A stretch of 64,000 nt of DNA from Actinoalloteichus fjordicus (GCF_001941625.1 NZ_CP016076.1:2852001-2916000); one strand, 5' to 3'. Shown: positions 9,261-18,824, counted from the stretch's first letter. Program-made: numbers and translations. Notes: generated from the letters alone by a model not told the origin.

Positions 9261-10112
9261 ATGTGGATTCGTCCCTGGGCAGTCGAGGACGCCGTCGAGG
9301 TCGCCGCGATCACCGCCTCAGGGGAGCACGACGTCCTCTGGGCGCAGGGCAGGGCGCTGATCGGCCCGCCGCGCGGCGGTGAGCACTGGCGGCGGACCCT
9401 CGTCGCGGAGGTCGACGGCATGGTGGCGGGCGTGGGCGCGCTGCTCTCGCCGCGCTTCCACCCGCGCCGCCTCTGGGCCTATGTGGAGGTACCGGCCCCG
9501 TTTCGGCGGCGGGGCATCGGCGCGGCACTCGTCACGGCGCTGCGCGACCTCGCCGCCGCCGACGGACGTCCGCTCCGAGCCAAGGTGCGGCCGGGAACGC
9601 CGTCGGCGGCGTTCGCGTCCGTCCTCGGGCTGCGACGGGTGCTGATCGAAGGGGAGATCCGTCGACTGCGTGCGGATCGGCTGCCCCGGCCTGCGGGCTG
9701 GGGGCGGGCGGCCGCCCTGGACGATCCGCAGGTCGCGGAGGCGTATCGGAGCTTCTATCGCGCCGTCCATCCCACCGACCCGCCCGATCGGCTCACCGTC
9801 GACATGGTGCGCGAGAACCACCTCGCCGCCGCCACGGGCGCTGTGCTGGTGGACGCCGCACCGGGACGGCCTGCGGGCGTGGCCCTGTTGATCAAGGACG
9901 AGGACTGGACCTTCAGCGGCGGCTCCGTGCGGCCCACGGCGGCCGGGGCGCCCTCGGTGGCGCGGGAGCTGCTCTGCACGGTCGCTGCGGTGCTTCCGCC
10001 CGAGACGGTCCTGGCCGCCGAGGTCGACGACAGCATGGCCGATGTGCGGGCGGCCTCCGCCGAACTCGGCGCCGTGACGGTGGCGCATGCACAGGTGGTC
10101 GCCGAACGGTGA
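9261..10112 (+). CDS. GNAT-family N-acetyltransferase
   Basis: This 283-residue protein has the GNAT fold. The acetyl-CoA loop (Q/R-x-x-G-x-G/A) is visible as RRRGIGAALVTAL at about residue 77. The N-terminal half (to about 140) is the canonical domain; the C-terminal half looks like a second, degenerate GNAT repeat, as in tandem-GNAT proteins. The substrate is unknown. No ribosome site precedes the ATG, so leaderless translation is plausible. Confidence 0.8.
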   Translation: MWIRPWAVEDAVEVAAITASGEHDVLWAQGRALIGPPRGGEHWRRTLVAEVDGMVAGVGALLSPRFHPRRLWAYVEVPAPFRRRGIGAALVTALRDLAAADGRPLRAKVRPGTPSAAFASVLGLRRVLIEGEIRRLRADRLPRPAGWGRAAALDDPQVAEAYRSFYRAVHPTDPPDRLTVDMVRENHLAAATGAVLVDAAPGRPAGVALLIKDEDWTFSGGSVRPTAAGAPSVARELLCTVAAVLPPETVLAAEVDDSMADVRAASAELGAVTVAHAQVVAER

Positions 10113-10517
10113 GACCTCGAGCGGCAGGTCCGTGTGTCGGCGAGGTACCGCCCCCGGCCTCGGTTCGGCGGGACACGGGTCGCGTGCGGGGTCCGGTCGA
10201 GCGTGTCCGGATGCCGAGCCCGCATTCCCGCCTCCGCGCGGCTCGGCGGCGGATGCGAAGCACAGGATTTGTCGGGGCAGGCTGTCGCGTCTCGCCGTCG
10301 TGCCGCGTTCTCCTCGGGAGCCGCCGGTGCACACCCGCTCACCGGACAGCGGCAGCACCGGACAGCGGGAGAAGTAGTCGTCGAAGTGCACCCCGTCGAC
10401 GGCGTCACGTGGGCCCCGCCCGGCGAGCTGCCGTGCGGCGCCGCCTGCGTGACGCCCTACGGGCGAGGCTGCTCGCCGTGCCCGCACCAGGCACATCGCG
10501 GGGACGTCCCGCAGGCC
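10113..10517. other. Intergenic region between convergent GNAT and MOSC genes
   Basis: No convincing gene is seen. Open frames on both strands are low-complexity Arg/Pro translations of GC-rich DNA without start signals. A short direct repeat, CACCGGACAGCGG-like, occurs twice around 10337-10370. Confidence 0.5.
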
Positions 10518-11060
10518 TCAGACGGGGATCAGCCGGTGATGCGGCTCGGCGGGCAGCCGCACCTCGATCGGATCGCCGGGGCGGACGACGCCGTCGGCCA
10601 GGACGACGGCCATCACGCCTGCCAACCGGATCAGTTCCCCCGCCGCGTCGCGACTGACGACCTCCTTCAACAGGCCCGGTTGGAAGGCGTCGATCTGGCG
10701 ACACGGATTTCGCAGCCCGGTGATCTCGATCAGGGCGTCCGCACCCAGCAGCAGCTGCGTCCCGGTGGGCAGGTCCAGTAATTCGACCCCCCGCGTGGTG
10801 ACGTTCTCCCCGAGATCGCCCGGTCGCACCTGATGACCCGCCGCCGCCAGTCGAGTGAACAGCTCGCTGTGAATCAGGTGGACCTGTCTGAGATTGGGCG
10901 CACTCGGATCGCGGGCCACCCGAGAGCGATGCCGGACCGTCTCACCCCGATGCGCGTCGCCCTCGACTCCGGTGCCCGTCCGCAGCGTGATCGCAGCACG
11001 AACGGTCTTGCTGAAGTCGTGCGTCGCGCTGCTGCTGATCGCCGTCACCGTCGGCTGCAT
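10518..11060 (-). CDS. MOSC domain protein
   Basis: This 180-residue protein belongs to the MOSC family, which binds sulfurated molybdenum cofactor or transfers sulfur. Conserved features include the GVEGDAHRG segment near the N-terminus and a GDLGENVTTRGVELLDLPTG-like core. The PCRQIDAFQPGLL stretch holds the family's single conserved cysteine. ATG 11060 is chosen because GGAGGAAC stands directly upstream; the frame is open further upstream but has no signal. Stand-alone MOSC proteins of this size resemble YiiM/YuaD-type proteins. No molybdenum genes are near. Confidence 0.85.
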   Translation of the reverse strand: MQPTVTAISSSATHDFSKTVRAAITLRTGTGVEGDAHRGETVRHRSRVARDPSAPNLRQVHLIHSELFTRLAAAGHQVRPGDLGENVTTRGVELLDLPTGTQLLLGADALIEITGLRNPCRQIDAFQPGLLKEVVSRDAAGELIRLAGVMAVVLADGVVRPGDPIEVRLPAEPHHRLIPV

Positions 11061-11303
11061 GATCCGTTCCTCCTCATAGGAAGCACCATCTCGCCGCAGG
11101 CCGGGTGTCCGACCCCGGCTTTCGCTGGGAGAGAACGGTATCTCGGCCTCGCGTGTGCAGCCGACCGCCATCACCGGAGTCCGCACCCGGCGACGACGAC
11201 CCGAGCATGGCACCCGAACATGACGAGGAGAAGGTCGGCGCAGTCCTCCTGTCCGTCCCAGCCCAACGCCTCGGTGGCATCGGGTGCCGGTTCCCCAGGC
11301 GGG

Positions 11304-12554
11304 CTAACCCCAGGCGACCGGAAGCTCCTCCAGACTGAGCAGTACCTGGCCGGGCCGATGGCGCAGCTGCTCGAGGGGGACGGCCAGCCGCAGATCCGGG
11401 AAGCGGCGGAACAGGGCGTTGATCGCCACCCGCAGTTCCATGCGCGCCAGCGCAGCGCCCGGACAGCGGTGGCTGCCGTGACCGAACGCGAGGTGCGGGT
11501 TCGCCGGCCGGTCGGGATCGAAACGGTGCGGCCGGGGGAAGACGGACTCGTCGTGGTTGGCGGAGGAGAAGGCGGTGACCACGCCGCTGCCCGCCGGGAT
11601 GAGCACACCCTCGATCTCCACGTCCTCGGTCGCGATGCTGATGGGCCCCGCGTCACCGAGCGGGTTGATCCGCAACAGCTCCTCGACGTAGGCGTCGATG
11701 AGGTCGGGCTGTTCCTGGAGCCTGCGAAGCTCCATCGGGTTGCGCAGCAGGGTCAGGACCGCCGAGGTCACCATGCTGGTCGTCGTGAGGTAGCCGCCGA
11801 CGAGCATCGCCAGGGTGAGCATCAACAGTTCGGTCAGATCGAGGCGGCCCTGCTCGTCATGGGCCGCGATCAACGCCGTGATCAGGTCGTCCCCGCCGCC
11901 GTCGCCCTCGGCCCGTTTGCGCTCGATGAGCCGGGCCAGGTATCCGACGAGCGCCAGCTGACTCTGCTGTGTCTCCTCCCGCCGCAGGGGGTCCAGCGAG
12001 TTCAGCATGTCGGTCCACCGGCGGAACTCGCCTCGGTCCTCGAAGGGGACGTCCAACAGCTCGCAGATGACGGTCACCGGCAGGGGGAAGGCCAGCGCCT
12101 CGTTGAGGTCGGCGGGTGCTCCGGTCCGCGCCATGGCGTCCAGCAGGTCCTCGACGATCTCCTCGACCCTGGGTACCAGTGCCTGCACCCGGGCTCCGGT
12201 GAACTTCGCACTGATCAGGCGCCGTAGGCGGGTGTGCGCAGGCCCGTCGGTGGTGAACAGTGTTCCCGGCGGCGGGCGGTCCACTCCGTAGGCGGGTGCG
12301 TCTGGTGCCGTCCCCGCCGCGCGACTGAACCTCGGGTCGGCGAGGACGCGGCGCATCACGTCATGCCGTGTCACCAGGTACACCGGCAGCCCGGTCACCG
12401 TCAGCCGAACCCGGATGATCGGTCCCTGTTCCCGCGCGGCGTGCAGCTCGGCGGGCATCTCCACCGCCGAGGGTCTGCTGAAGGGATAGTCCGGCAGGGC
12501 GTTCGTGCCCTCGTCGACCGTGGTGTCGTCGGGCACGATATCGGAATGGGTCAT
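11304..12554 (-). CDS. Cytochrome P450 with an atypical I-helix
   Basis: This 416-residue soluble bacterial P450 (CYP105/107-like size and layout) has the heme loop FGHGSHRCPG and the K-helix ExxR within VEELLRIN. The I-helix oxygen-activation motif, normally A-G-x-D/E-T, reads VGGYLTTTSM: the acidic residue before the Thr is Leu. This may change proton delivery, favouring unusual chemistry such as peroxide use, coupling or substrate-assisted catalysis (inference). It sits at one edge of the terpenoid cluster, divergent from the dehydrogenase, and could be a tailoring oxidase. Redox partners are not encoded nearby. Confidence 0.88.
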   Translation of the reverse strand: MTHSDIVPDDTTVDEGTNALPDYPFSRPSAVEMPAELHAAREQGPIIRVRLTVTGLPVYLVTRHDVMRRVLADPRFSRAAGTAPDAPAYGVDRPPPGTLFTTDGPAHTRLRRLISAKFTGARVQALVPRVEEIVEDLLDAMARTGAPADLNEALAFPLPVTVICELLDVPFEDRGEFRRWTDMLNSLDPLRREETQQSQLALVGYLARLIERKRAEGDGGGDDLITALIAAHDEQGRLDLTELLMLTLAMLVGGYLTTTSMVTSAVLTLLRNPMELRRLQEQPDLIDAYVEELLRINPLGDAGPISIATEDVEIEGVLIPAGSGVVTAFSSANHDESVFPRPHRFDPDRPANPHLAFGHGSHRCPGAALARMELRVAINALFRRFPDLRLAVPLEQLRHRPGQVLLSLEELPVAWG

Positions 12555-13030
12555 CGTCTGCCTCGCTTCGCCGTCGACTCGTGCGCTGTGTGCCATTCGG
12601 GAGCACCGTGGAGATCGCGGGTGATCGCGTCGCATTTTAGTGGCGCGATAACGGTGGAAAACAGGTCACGAAAAGCTGGACATGATCCGTGAGTTATGCA
12701 CGCCGGTTGGTCGGCCGTCATTCTGGGAACGAGATATCCCACGGCCTGCCGAGGTGGCCACGGTCGGTCGACCGCTAGTCGATGAATTCTTGAGTCGAGA
12801 TTTGTCGCCGCAGCGAGCCGATACGGCATGATACGGGCCGGGTCGGCAGGCAGGAGGCGTCCGATTCGTCCGAAGTGGAACCTGATCGAGCAGCGGTGCG
12901 GCATTCTCGCGTCGAGGAATCGCGACACTCTCGCGGATCACTCGAGTCGACAATGCAGGCACGGGTGTACTTGACCGAATGCGACAACGTCGAGGGCGCG
13001 CATCTCGGCGCCCAGATCACGGGAGGTCCT
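12555..13030. other. Divergent promoter region between P450 and dehydrogenase
   Basis: About 475 bp, locally less GC-rich than its neighbours (for example 12650-12840), as expected for divergent promoters. I find no gene with a credible start. The dehydrogenase frame is open back to 12875, but that part does not look like protein. Confidence 0.45.
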
Positions 13031-14161
13031 GTGTCCGCAATGTTCCCTGTCCCGTCGCCGTCAACGCTTCCGTCGAACTCCGTGGTCGGGGACGCGATAC
13101 CGGAATCGATGAAGGCCGTCGTTCATCACGAGTTCGGCGGCCCGGAGACCCTGCGCATCGAGGAACTGCCGGTCCCGCTGCCCGGTCCGGGTGAGGTGCT
13201 CGTGCAGGTGCGTGCGGTCAGCGTCGGACGCACGCTGTGCATCGAGACCAGGGCAGGCCGACTGCCCTTCGCCCGCAGCCTGAGCTTCCCCCACGTCCTG
13301 GGTGCCGACCACGTCGGCGAGGTGGTCGCCGCCGCAGCGGACGTGGACGGCGCACTCCTGGGCCGGCGGGTGGCGGTGTTCCCGGTCGTGCACTGTGCCC
13401 GCTGCCGGGCCTGCCTGGCGGGACGCACGGAGAGCTGTGCCGACCTGCGGCTGATCGGCGTCCACCGGCAGGGTGCCTACGCGCGCTACTGCGTCGTGCC
13501 CGCCCGCAACGTCCACCCGGTGCCCGAGGACGTCAGCGACCTCGAAGTGTGTGCGTTGGCCCTGAATGGCGCAGTGGCCCGGCGTCAGCTCGACCTTGCC
13601 GAGGTGACGGCGGGTTCGTGGGTGCTCGTCCACGGTGCGTCCGGCGGGCTCGGCTCGACCCTGGTCCGGCTTGCGCTCCATCGGGGAGCGCGGGTTGCGG
13701 CGTGTTCGCGCCAGGGCTGGAAGCGCGAGCTGGTGGCGGGACTCGGGGCGGATCTGGTGCTCGATCCGGATTCGCCGGACTTCGCCGAGACGATCCGCGA
13801 GGCGACCGAGGGCGCGGGCGTGGACGCGGTCGTCGACAACCTCGTCGATCCGTCCCTGTGGGCGCGTACCGCGCCGCTGCTCGCCGCAGGCGGGACCGTC
13901 GTGTGCTCCGGTGCGATGGCAGGCGGGACGGCGCAGCTCGATCTGCGGCAGATGTACCTGCGCAACCAGCGGGTCCTCGGTGTCCGAACCGCTCGGCCCG
14001 CCGACGTCCAGGCACTGTGGAGGGACGTGTCCGAGGGACTGCGGGCCGTCGTCGATCCGGAGTCCGCGTTCACCCTGGAGCAGGCCGCCGACGCGCATCG
14101 GCATCTGGAGGAGGCTCGCAACTTCGGCCGGGTGGTGCTCACCGTGGACGCTCAGGGGTGA
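13031..14161 (+). CDS. Zinc-type medium-chain alcohol dehydrogenase / quinone oxidoreductase
   Basis: This 376-residue MDR-superfamily protein has a GroES-like N-terminal domain with a structural-zinc lobe of four cysteines (CARCRACLAGRTESC). The Rossmann dinucleotide motif is HGASGGLGSTLVRLAL. The usual catalytic Cys/GHE ligands are replaced: the region reads GRTLCIETRAG and GADHVGEV, so catalytic zinc binding is uncertain. GTG 13031 follows GGGAGG closely; ATG 13040 is an alternative. It probably oxidises or reduces an alcohol, aldehyde or enone in the terpenoid cluster (inference from context). Confidence 0.82.
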   Translation: MSAMFPVPSPSTLPSNSVVGDAIPESMKAVVHHEFGGPETLRIEELPVPLPGPGEVLVQVRAVSVGRTLCIETRAGRLPFARSLSFPHVLGADHVGEVVAAAADVDGALLGRRVAVFPVVHCARCRACLAGRTESCADLRLIGVHRQGAYARYCVVPARNVHPVPEDVSDLEVCALALNGAVARRQLDLAEVTAGSWVLVHGASGGLGSTLVRLALHRGARVAACSRQGWKRELVAGLGADLVLDPDSPDFAETIREATEGAGVDAVVDNLVDPSLWARTAPLLAAGGTVVCSGAMAGGTAQLDLRQMYLRNQRVLGVRTARPADVQALWRDVSEGLRAVVDPESAFTLEQAADAHRHLEEARNFGRVVLTVDAQG

Positions 14162-14183
14162 GCACCACCGACGGCGCAGCGGA

Positions 14184-14717
14184 TCAGATCATCCGTGTCG
14201 TCGTGGAGTCCACCTGACTCATGCCGTACCGCTCGAACAGCGGGCCCAGCGTGGCGAGGTTCAACTCACCACGCCGGGCCAGGCTGTCCGCTTCGATGAA
14301 CCAGCCCTCCGGCCCGGCGGGGACGAACATCGTGAGGTGTCGGCCGCCTGCCGGTCCCGCCGTGAGCTGATGCGGCACCCCTCGGCCGACCTTGACGACG
14401 TCGCCCGGCCCGCAGTCCAACGTCGTGTCGCCGATCCGGAACCGGTAACTGCCCTCCACGACGTGGAAGTACTCGTCCTCGTCGCGGTGGAGGTGCGGGT
14501 CCGGCCCCTGCTCCGGGCCGAGCCGCATCTCCAGCAGGGCGAACGCGTCGTCGGTGTCCTGACCTGACAGCAGCAGCGCCCCGTCGAGGAACGGGAGCCG
14601 GAACCGGGCGTACTCGGTCGAGCCTCGGACCAGTCCCCAGGGAAACGGCGTGCGGGGCAGCGCGGTCGTCGGCCCGGCCGAGCCCGCGGTCGTGGTCACG
14701 TCGGGTGCTTCGGACAT
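14184..14717 (-). CDS. Cupin-domain protein
   Basis: This 177-residue protein has a single cupin fold. Motif 1 is PHLHRDEDEYFHVVEGSYRF, with two His and Glu as metal ligands. Motif 2 is GDVVKVGRGVPHQLTAGP, with the third His. It could be a dioxygenase, isomerase or cyclase-like tailoring enzyme; sequence alone does not decide. ATG 14717 is favoured by GGAGAGG 8 nt upstream; an in-frame GTG lies at 14726. It is 31 bp from the P450 start-to-stop junction and transcribed the same way, so it is probably cotranscribed with that P450. Confidence 0.82.
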   Translation of the reverse strand: MSEAPDVTTTAGSAGPTTALPRTPFPWGLVRGSTEYARFRLPFLDGALLLSGQDTDDAFALLEMRLGPEQGPDPHLHRDEDEYFHVVEGSYRFRIGDTTLDCGPGDVVKVGRGVPHQLTAGPAGGRHLTMFVPAGPEGWFIEADSLARRGELNLATLGPLFERYGMSQVDSTTTRMI

Positions 14718-14747
14718 CACGGTCACCTCTCCTGACGGTCGGATCGG

Positions 14748-16082
14748 TCAGCGCGGACGCACCACGACGCGCGCGCCGCGACCGGGTACGAAGGTGACGT
14801 GCCGCAGCCGAGGAGGCTCCGAGCGATCGTCGACGCGGTGCAGGTCCACCTCGGTGAGCACGGTGCGCAGCACCTCTTTCATCTCGAGCAGCGCCAGTGC
14901 GGCGCCCACGCAGCGCCGTGCGCCGCCGCCGAAGGGGACCCATGCATAGGGGTCGGGTTTGACGTGCAGGAACCGGTCCGGCCGAAACTCCTCCGGCGCC
15001 TCGTAGTTGTCCGGTGACAGGTGAACGAGGCCGGTGGAGATCATCACGTTCACTCCTGCCGGGAGGTCCCAGCGGCCGATCCGGACCGGCGCGGCGGTCT
15101 TGCGGGCCATGATCGGGGTGATCGTCCTGATCCGCAGGGCCTCCCGCACCAGGGAGTCGAGCTGAGCGTCCAGTGTCGGATCGTCCAGGTCGACGGCCGC
15201 CTGAATCCGGTGCATCGCCTCCGGATGCTGTACGAGTCGTTCCAGCGCCCAGGCCATGCCGGTGGACGAGGTCTCGTGCCCGGCCAGCAGCAGCGAGATG
15301 AGCAGGTCGATCAGTTCGGAGTCGTCCTCGGCGACGGCGTTGCCGCTCGCGAGCACCGTCGAGAGGATGTCGGTGCGCTCGGCCAGATCCGTTCTGGTTC
15401 GACGGTCCGCGATCTCCTGTCCCAGCAGATCGCGAGCCTCCGCCTGGATGCGGAGATATCGCTGCCAGGCAGGCATCTTCCGGAGGCCCGACCACAGCAT
15501 CGGCCCCCGATCGAAGGACGCGACGCGGGGCAGCAGGGCACGCAGCCGCTGCGTCCTGGTCTCGTCGGTGACGCCGATGACGATCCGCAGGATCACCTCG
15601 AGGGCGATGGACTGCATCGGCTCCAACAGGGCGACGGGAGTGTTCCTCGGCCAGCGAGCCACCTCGGCACGGGTGATCTCGCCGATCTCCTGCGCGCTGC
15701 GCCGGACCGCCTTGCCCTGGAACGCGGGCGAGACGCTGTGCCGTCGCCGTCGATGCTCCTCCCCGTCCTTGATGACGAACGCCGTCGGGCCGAGTACCTC
15801 GCCGAGGCCGATCTCGGTGGAGTGCTCCCCGGCCCGCAGGACGTCCGGGTCGCCGGTGAACACCTCCTTGACCAGTTCTGGGCTCGACACGAAGACACAG
15901 GGCCCCCAGGTCACCGTGCGCAGCGTGAAGCAGTCGCCGTAGCGTCGTCGACACGAGTCGAGATACGGCTGTAACCGGCCTGCCAGCATCGCGGTCTGCA
16001 GAATCGCAGGCGCGCTCGGCCCCGGCGGCAGGCCGTCGCCCGGTGCGGATCTGCGCTCGGCAAGTGATTGCGGGCTTCCCAT
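14748..16082 (-). CDS. Cytochrome P450
   Basis: This 444-residue P450 has a fully canonical core: I-helix LLLAGHETSS, ExxR in VREALRIRT, and heme loop VPFGGGARRCVG. The pattern resembles bacterial CYP110/CYP102-like P450s that act on fatty or terpenoid substrates, but the exact family cannot be set here. No N-terminal membrane anchor is seen. It is upstream of, and probably cotranscribed with, the cupin gene and divergent from the Rieske oxygenase operon. It is a likely hydroxylase of the cyclised terpenoid. Confidence 0.9.
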   Translation of the reverse strand: MGSPQSLAERRSAPGDGLPPGPSAPAILQTAMLAGRLQPYLDSCRRRYGDCFTLRTVTWGPCVFVSSPELVKEVFTGDPDVLRAGEHSTEIGLGEVLGPTAFVIKDGEEHRRRRHSVSPAFQGKAVRRSAQEIGEITRAEVARWPRNTPVALLEPMQSIALEVILRIVIGVTDETRTQRLRALLPRVASFDRGPMLWSGLRKMPAWQRYLRIQAEARDLLGQEIADRRTRTDLAERTDILSTVLASGNAVAEDDSELIDLLISLLLAGHETSSTGMAWALERLVQHPEAMHRIQAAVDLDDPTLDAQLDSLVREALRIRTITPIMARKTAAPVRIGRWDLPAGVNVMISTGLVHLSPDNYEAPEEFRPDRFLHVKPDPYAWVPFGGGARRCVGAALALLEMKEVLRTVLTEVDLHRVDDRSEPPRLRHVTFVPGRGARVVVRPR

Positions 16083-16349
16083 CAGTTCCTCGCATTCGTC
16101 GGCTGGTGGCGGTGGAGCTGTTCCGCCTGCGCCGACTCAATCAGTTCTCTCGTGCCAGGAACAGTCTTGACTCCGTGATTCTCCGGTTAGTGCGAGTTCC
16201 GACGTCCGACCGGCAGCCGGTCGCCGCACTGCGCTGCGCCGCCCGGCGCAATAGTGCTCCATTCGGGTATTTCGATGCTGCGCTGAGTGCTAATCTGCGG
16301 CGGCAAATGCGCGGGTACCAGAGGTAGTTTCTGAGTCGAGGAGTCGGGC

Positions 16350-17618
16350 ATGTCGACACCCAGCACCGTCGCACCAGAAGGCCTTGTCGCGGATTCCGAG
16401 TTCGCCCGGATATGGCCGGGTTCGAGTGTCTCTCGAGTCCCTTACTGGGTGTACACGGCAGCCGACGTCTACCGTCGAGAACAAGAGCGGATCTTCGCCG
16501 GGCCGTTCTGGAACTACGTGGCGTTGGCGGCCGAGATTCCGCGTCCCGGCGACTTCGTGCGGACCTTCGTCGGCGGACATCCGATCATCGTGGTGCGGGC
16601 CGAGGACGGGGCGATCAACGCCGTGCTCAACCGGTGTGCGCACCGAGGACTGGAATTCTGCATGGAGCGCTCGGGCAATGCCCGCCGCTTCGTCTGTCCT
16701 TACCACCAGTGGACCTATGGCCTGGACGGCACGCTGCGCGGCGTGCCGTTCCGGCGGGGCGTCGGCGGCAACGGCGGGATGCCCGCTGACTTCGAGCCCG
16801 CCGAGCACGGATTGCGGCGGCTGGCGGTCGCCGAGCGCAACGGAGTGGTCTTCGCGAGCCTCGACCACGCCGTACCGCCGTTGGAGGCCTACCTCGGTGC
16901 CCAGATGACCCAGTACTTCGACCGGGTGTTCGACGGACGAGAGCTGACGGTGCTCGGCTACCAGCGACACCGCATCCCGGCCAACTGGAAGCTGATCTTC
17001 GAGAACATCAAGGACCCGTACCACGCGAGTCTGCTGCACGTCTTCCTCGTCAGCCTCGGACTGTTCCGGGCCGACCAGCCGTCCCGGGTGCTGATGGACG
17101 CGACCGGTCAGCATGCGGTGCTCAGCTCCCGGCGCGGGGAACAGCGACACACAGCGGCGACCGCGGACATCGAGAACCTGGACACCTCCCTGCGGCTGGC
17201 CGATCCGAACATGCTGGTCCCCGCCAAGGAGTTCGCGGGTCCGGAGACGGTGGTGATGCAGACCCTGTGGCCGAACCTGATGATCCAACAGCAGACCAAC
17301 ACCCTCGCGATGCGGCAGATCGTCACGCGCGCGGCCGGGGTGACCGAACTGCACTGGACCTACTTCGGTTACGCCGACGACGATGCGGAGATGACTCGGC
17401 GCAGGCTGCGTCAGGCCAACCTCCAGGGGCCCGCCGGGCTGGTCGGCATCGACGACTGGGAGGTGCTGGCCTACAACCAGCGTGGACTTCAGGGCAGCGA
17501 CGACGCGGAGGCCGTCGTCGAGATGGGCGGCCATGGAACCGAGGACACCGAGCACATGGTGACCGAGGTGGCCATCAGGGCGTTCTACCGCCACTATCGC
17601 CAGGTGATGGGACTGTGA
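16350..17618 (+). CDS. Rieske non-heme iron oxygenase, alpha subunit
   Basis: This 422-residue catalytic subunit of an aromatic-ring-hydroxylating dioxygenase type enzyme has the Rieske [2Fe-2S] motif C96-x-H98 ... C116-x-x-H119. The mononuclear iron site is ENIKDPYHASLLH, giving the bridging Asp222 and ligands His225 and His230. GAGGAG stands 6 nt before ATG. The beta subunit follows directly. Relatives act on benzoate, salicylate, terephthalate or anthranilate-type acids. In this cluster it may oxidise an aromatic moiety or the terpenoid skeleton. No dedicated ferredoxin or reductase gene is present, so electrons must come from elsewhere. Confidence 0.93.
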   Translation: MSTPSTVAPEGLVADSEFARIWPGSSVSRVPYWVYTAADVYRREQERIFAGPFWNYVALAAEIPRPGDFVRTFVGGHPIIVVRAEDGAINAVLNRCAHRGLEFCMERSGNARRFVCPYHQWTYGLDGTLRGVPFRRGVGGNGGMPADFEPAEHGLRRLAVAERNGVVFASLDHAVPPLEAYLGAQMTQYFDRVFDGRELTVLGYQRHRIPANWKLIFENIKDPYHASLLHVFLVSLGLFRADQPSRVLMDATGQHAVLSSRRGEQRHTAATADIENLDTSLRLADPNMLVPAKEFAGPETVVMQTLWPNLMIQQQTNTLAMRQIVTRAAGVTELHWTYFGYADDDAEMTRRRLRQANLQGPAGLVGIDDWEVLAYNQRGLQGSDDAEAVVEMGGHGTEDTEHMVTEVAIRAFYRHYRQVMGL

Positions 17619-17625
17619 GGCAGCG

Positions 17626-18147
17626 ATGACCGAGACCACCGAGACCGCACTCAGCCGCGACGTCGGGCAGTCCACGTCGATGGAGCTGTGGTTCCGGGTC
17701 CTGCGGCTCTACACCGACTACACGGAGCTGCTCGACGAGAAGCGGCTGACCGAGTGGCTCGGCCTGTTCGAGGACGACTGTCGATATCTGGCGATCTCAC
17801 GGGAGAACGCCGATGCGGGACTGCCCTTGGCGATGATGCGCTGCGAGGGCGTTCCGGGGCTCTCCGACCGTGTCAACGCCATCGAGAACGTCTCGGTCTA
17901 CGCGCCGAGGTCGATGCGTCATCTCGTCTCGGGGCTCCGGGTGAGCCACACCGACGAGCCGGGCCTGTTGGCGGTGGAGGCGTCCTTCGTCGTGCTGCAG
18001 AGCCTCAATGAGGAGCACACCGAGGTCTACGCCTCGGGGCGCTACCGTGACCTGGTGCGCGACGACGGTGGGACCCTTCGCTTCGCCGAGAAGACGGCCG
18101 TCTACGACGGTGCGCTGATCAAGAACGCCATGGTCTATCCGCTGTGA
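17626..18147 (+). CDS. Rieske oxygenase, beta subunit
   Basis: This 173-residue NTF2-like small subunit is structural in alpha3beta3 oxygenases. It starts 7 nt after the alpha stop with GAGG ahead of the ATG. The C-terminal half shows the family pattern LRFAEKTAVYDGALIKNAMV near the end. Its stop overlaps the next start (GTGA), so the three genes form one translation-coupled operon. Confidence 0.88.
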   Translation: MTETTETALSRDVGQSTSMELWFRVLRLYTDYTELLDEKRLTEWLGLFEDDCRYLAISRENADAGLPLAMMRCEGVPGLSDRVNAIENVSVYAPRSMRHLVSGLRVSHTDEPGLLAVEASFVVLQSLNEEHTEVYASGRYRDLVRDDGGTLRFAEKTAVYDGALIKNAMVYPL

Positions 18148-18824
18148 CCTCGCAGCAGGATCGGGCCACGCAGGGCAGCGGCGCCTCGGCCCTGCCCGTG
18201 CGGGGGAGCCGGGCGGGCGGGACCACGGCAGACCTCGCGCTGCTCGCCGAGAACTGGGCGAGCTGGGCAGGGCTCGGCGCGGGGCTCGACGATGCCGGGT
18301 GGCGGTCCCCGACGCGACTGCCCGGCTGGACGATGACCGAGCTGTACGCCCATGTCGCCAGGGGGGTCGGTGTCCTGGGCACCGCCGTGGACGGCCGGTC
18401 GGACTCCCCGCCTTCGCGGACCGACGCGGCCGACTATTTCCGATACCTGCGGGGACTGCCCCACGGACCCTCGATGGTGGACTCGGCCGCGCGGGCGGCG
18501 GCGGAGGCGGGCCGGACCGAGCTGGTCGGCTGGTTCGCCGAGGACGCCCCCGTGGTGCTCGAACGAACGCAGGCCGCCTGGGACTCGGTCGTGGCCAGCC
18601 CGGCAGGCGACATCGCGCTCGGCGACTACGTGCTGACGCGACTCGTCGAGGGCACCGTGCACCTGCTCGACGCGGCCTCGGCCGTCGACCGCGTACCGGA
18701 ACCCGCCGCCGAGGCCCTGGCCAGGACGGCCGACGTGCTCGTGGTCCTGGCCGGGCCTGCCCGATTCGTGGAGCTGGCCACCGGCCGCGACGCCGGTCCG
18801 GAACTGTTCCCCGTGCTGACCTGA
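18144..18824 (+). CDS. Mycothiol-dependent maleylpyruvate isomerase-family protein (DinB-like fold)
   Basis: This 226-residue protein has the metal-binding N-terminal domain of maleylpyruvate isomerase/TIGR03083 proteins. The typical segment RLPGWTMTELYAHVARG carries the first metal His, and EGTVHLLDA supplies a later one. Characterised members use mycothiol to isomerise ring-cleavage products, but many relatives have unknown roles. The GTG start overlaps the beta-subunit stop by 4 nt, tying it functionally to the Rieske oxygenase. In a biosynthetic setting it could act as a thiol transferase or isomerase on an oxidised intermediate (inference). Confidence 0.78.
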   Translation: MTSQQDRATQGSGASALPVRGSRAGGTTADLALLAENWASWAGLGAGLDDAGWRSPTRLPGWTMTELYAHVARGVGVLGTAVDGRSDSPPSRTDAADYFRYLRGLPHGPSMVDSAARAAAEAGRTELVGWFAEDAPVVLERTQAAWDSVVASPAGDIALGDYVLTRLVEGTVHLLDAASAVDRVPEPAAEALARTADVLVVLAGPARFVELATGRDAGPELFPVLT

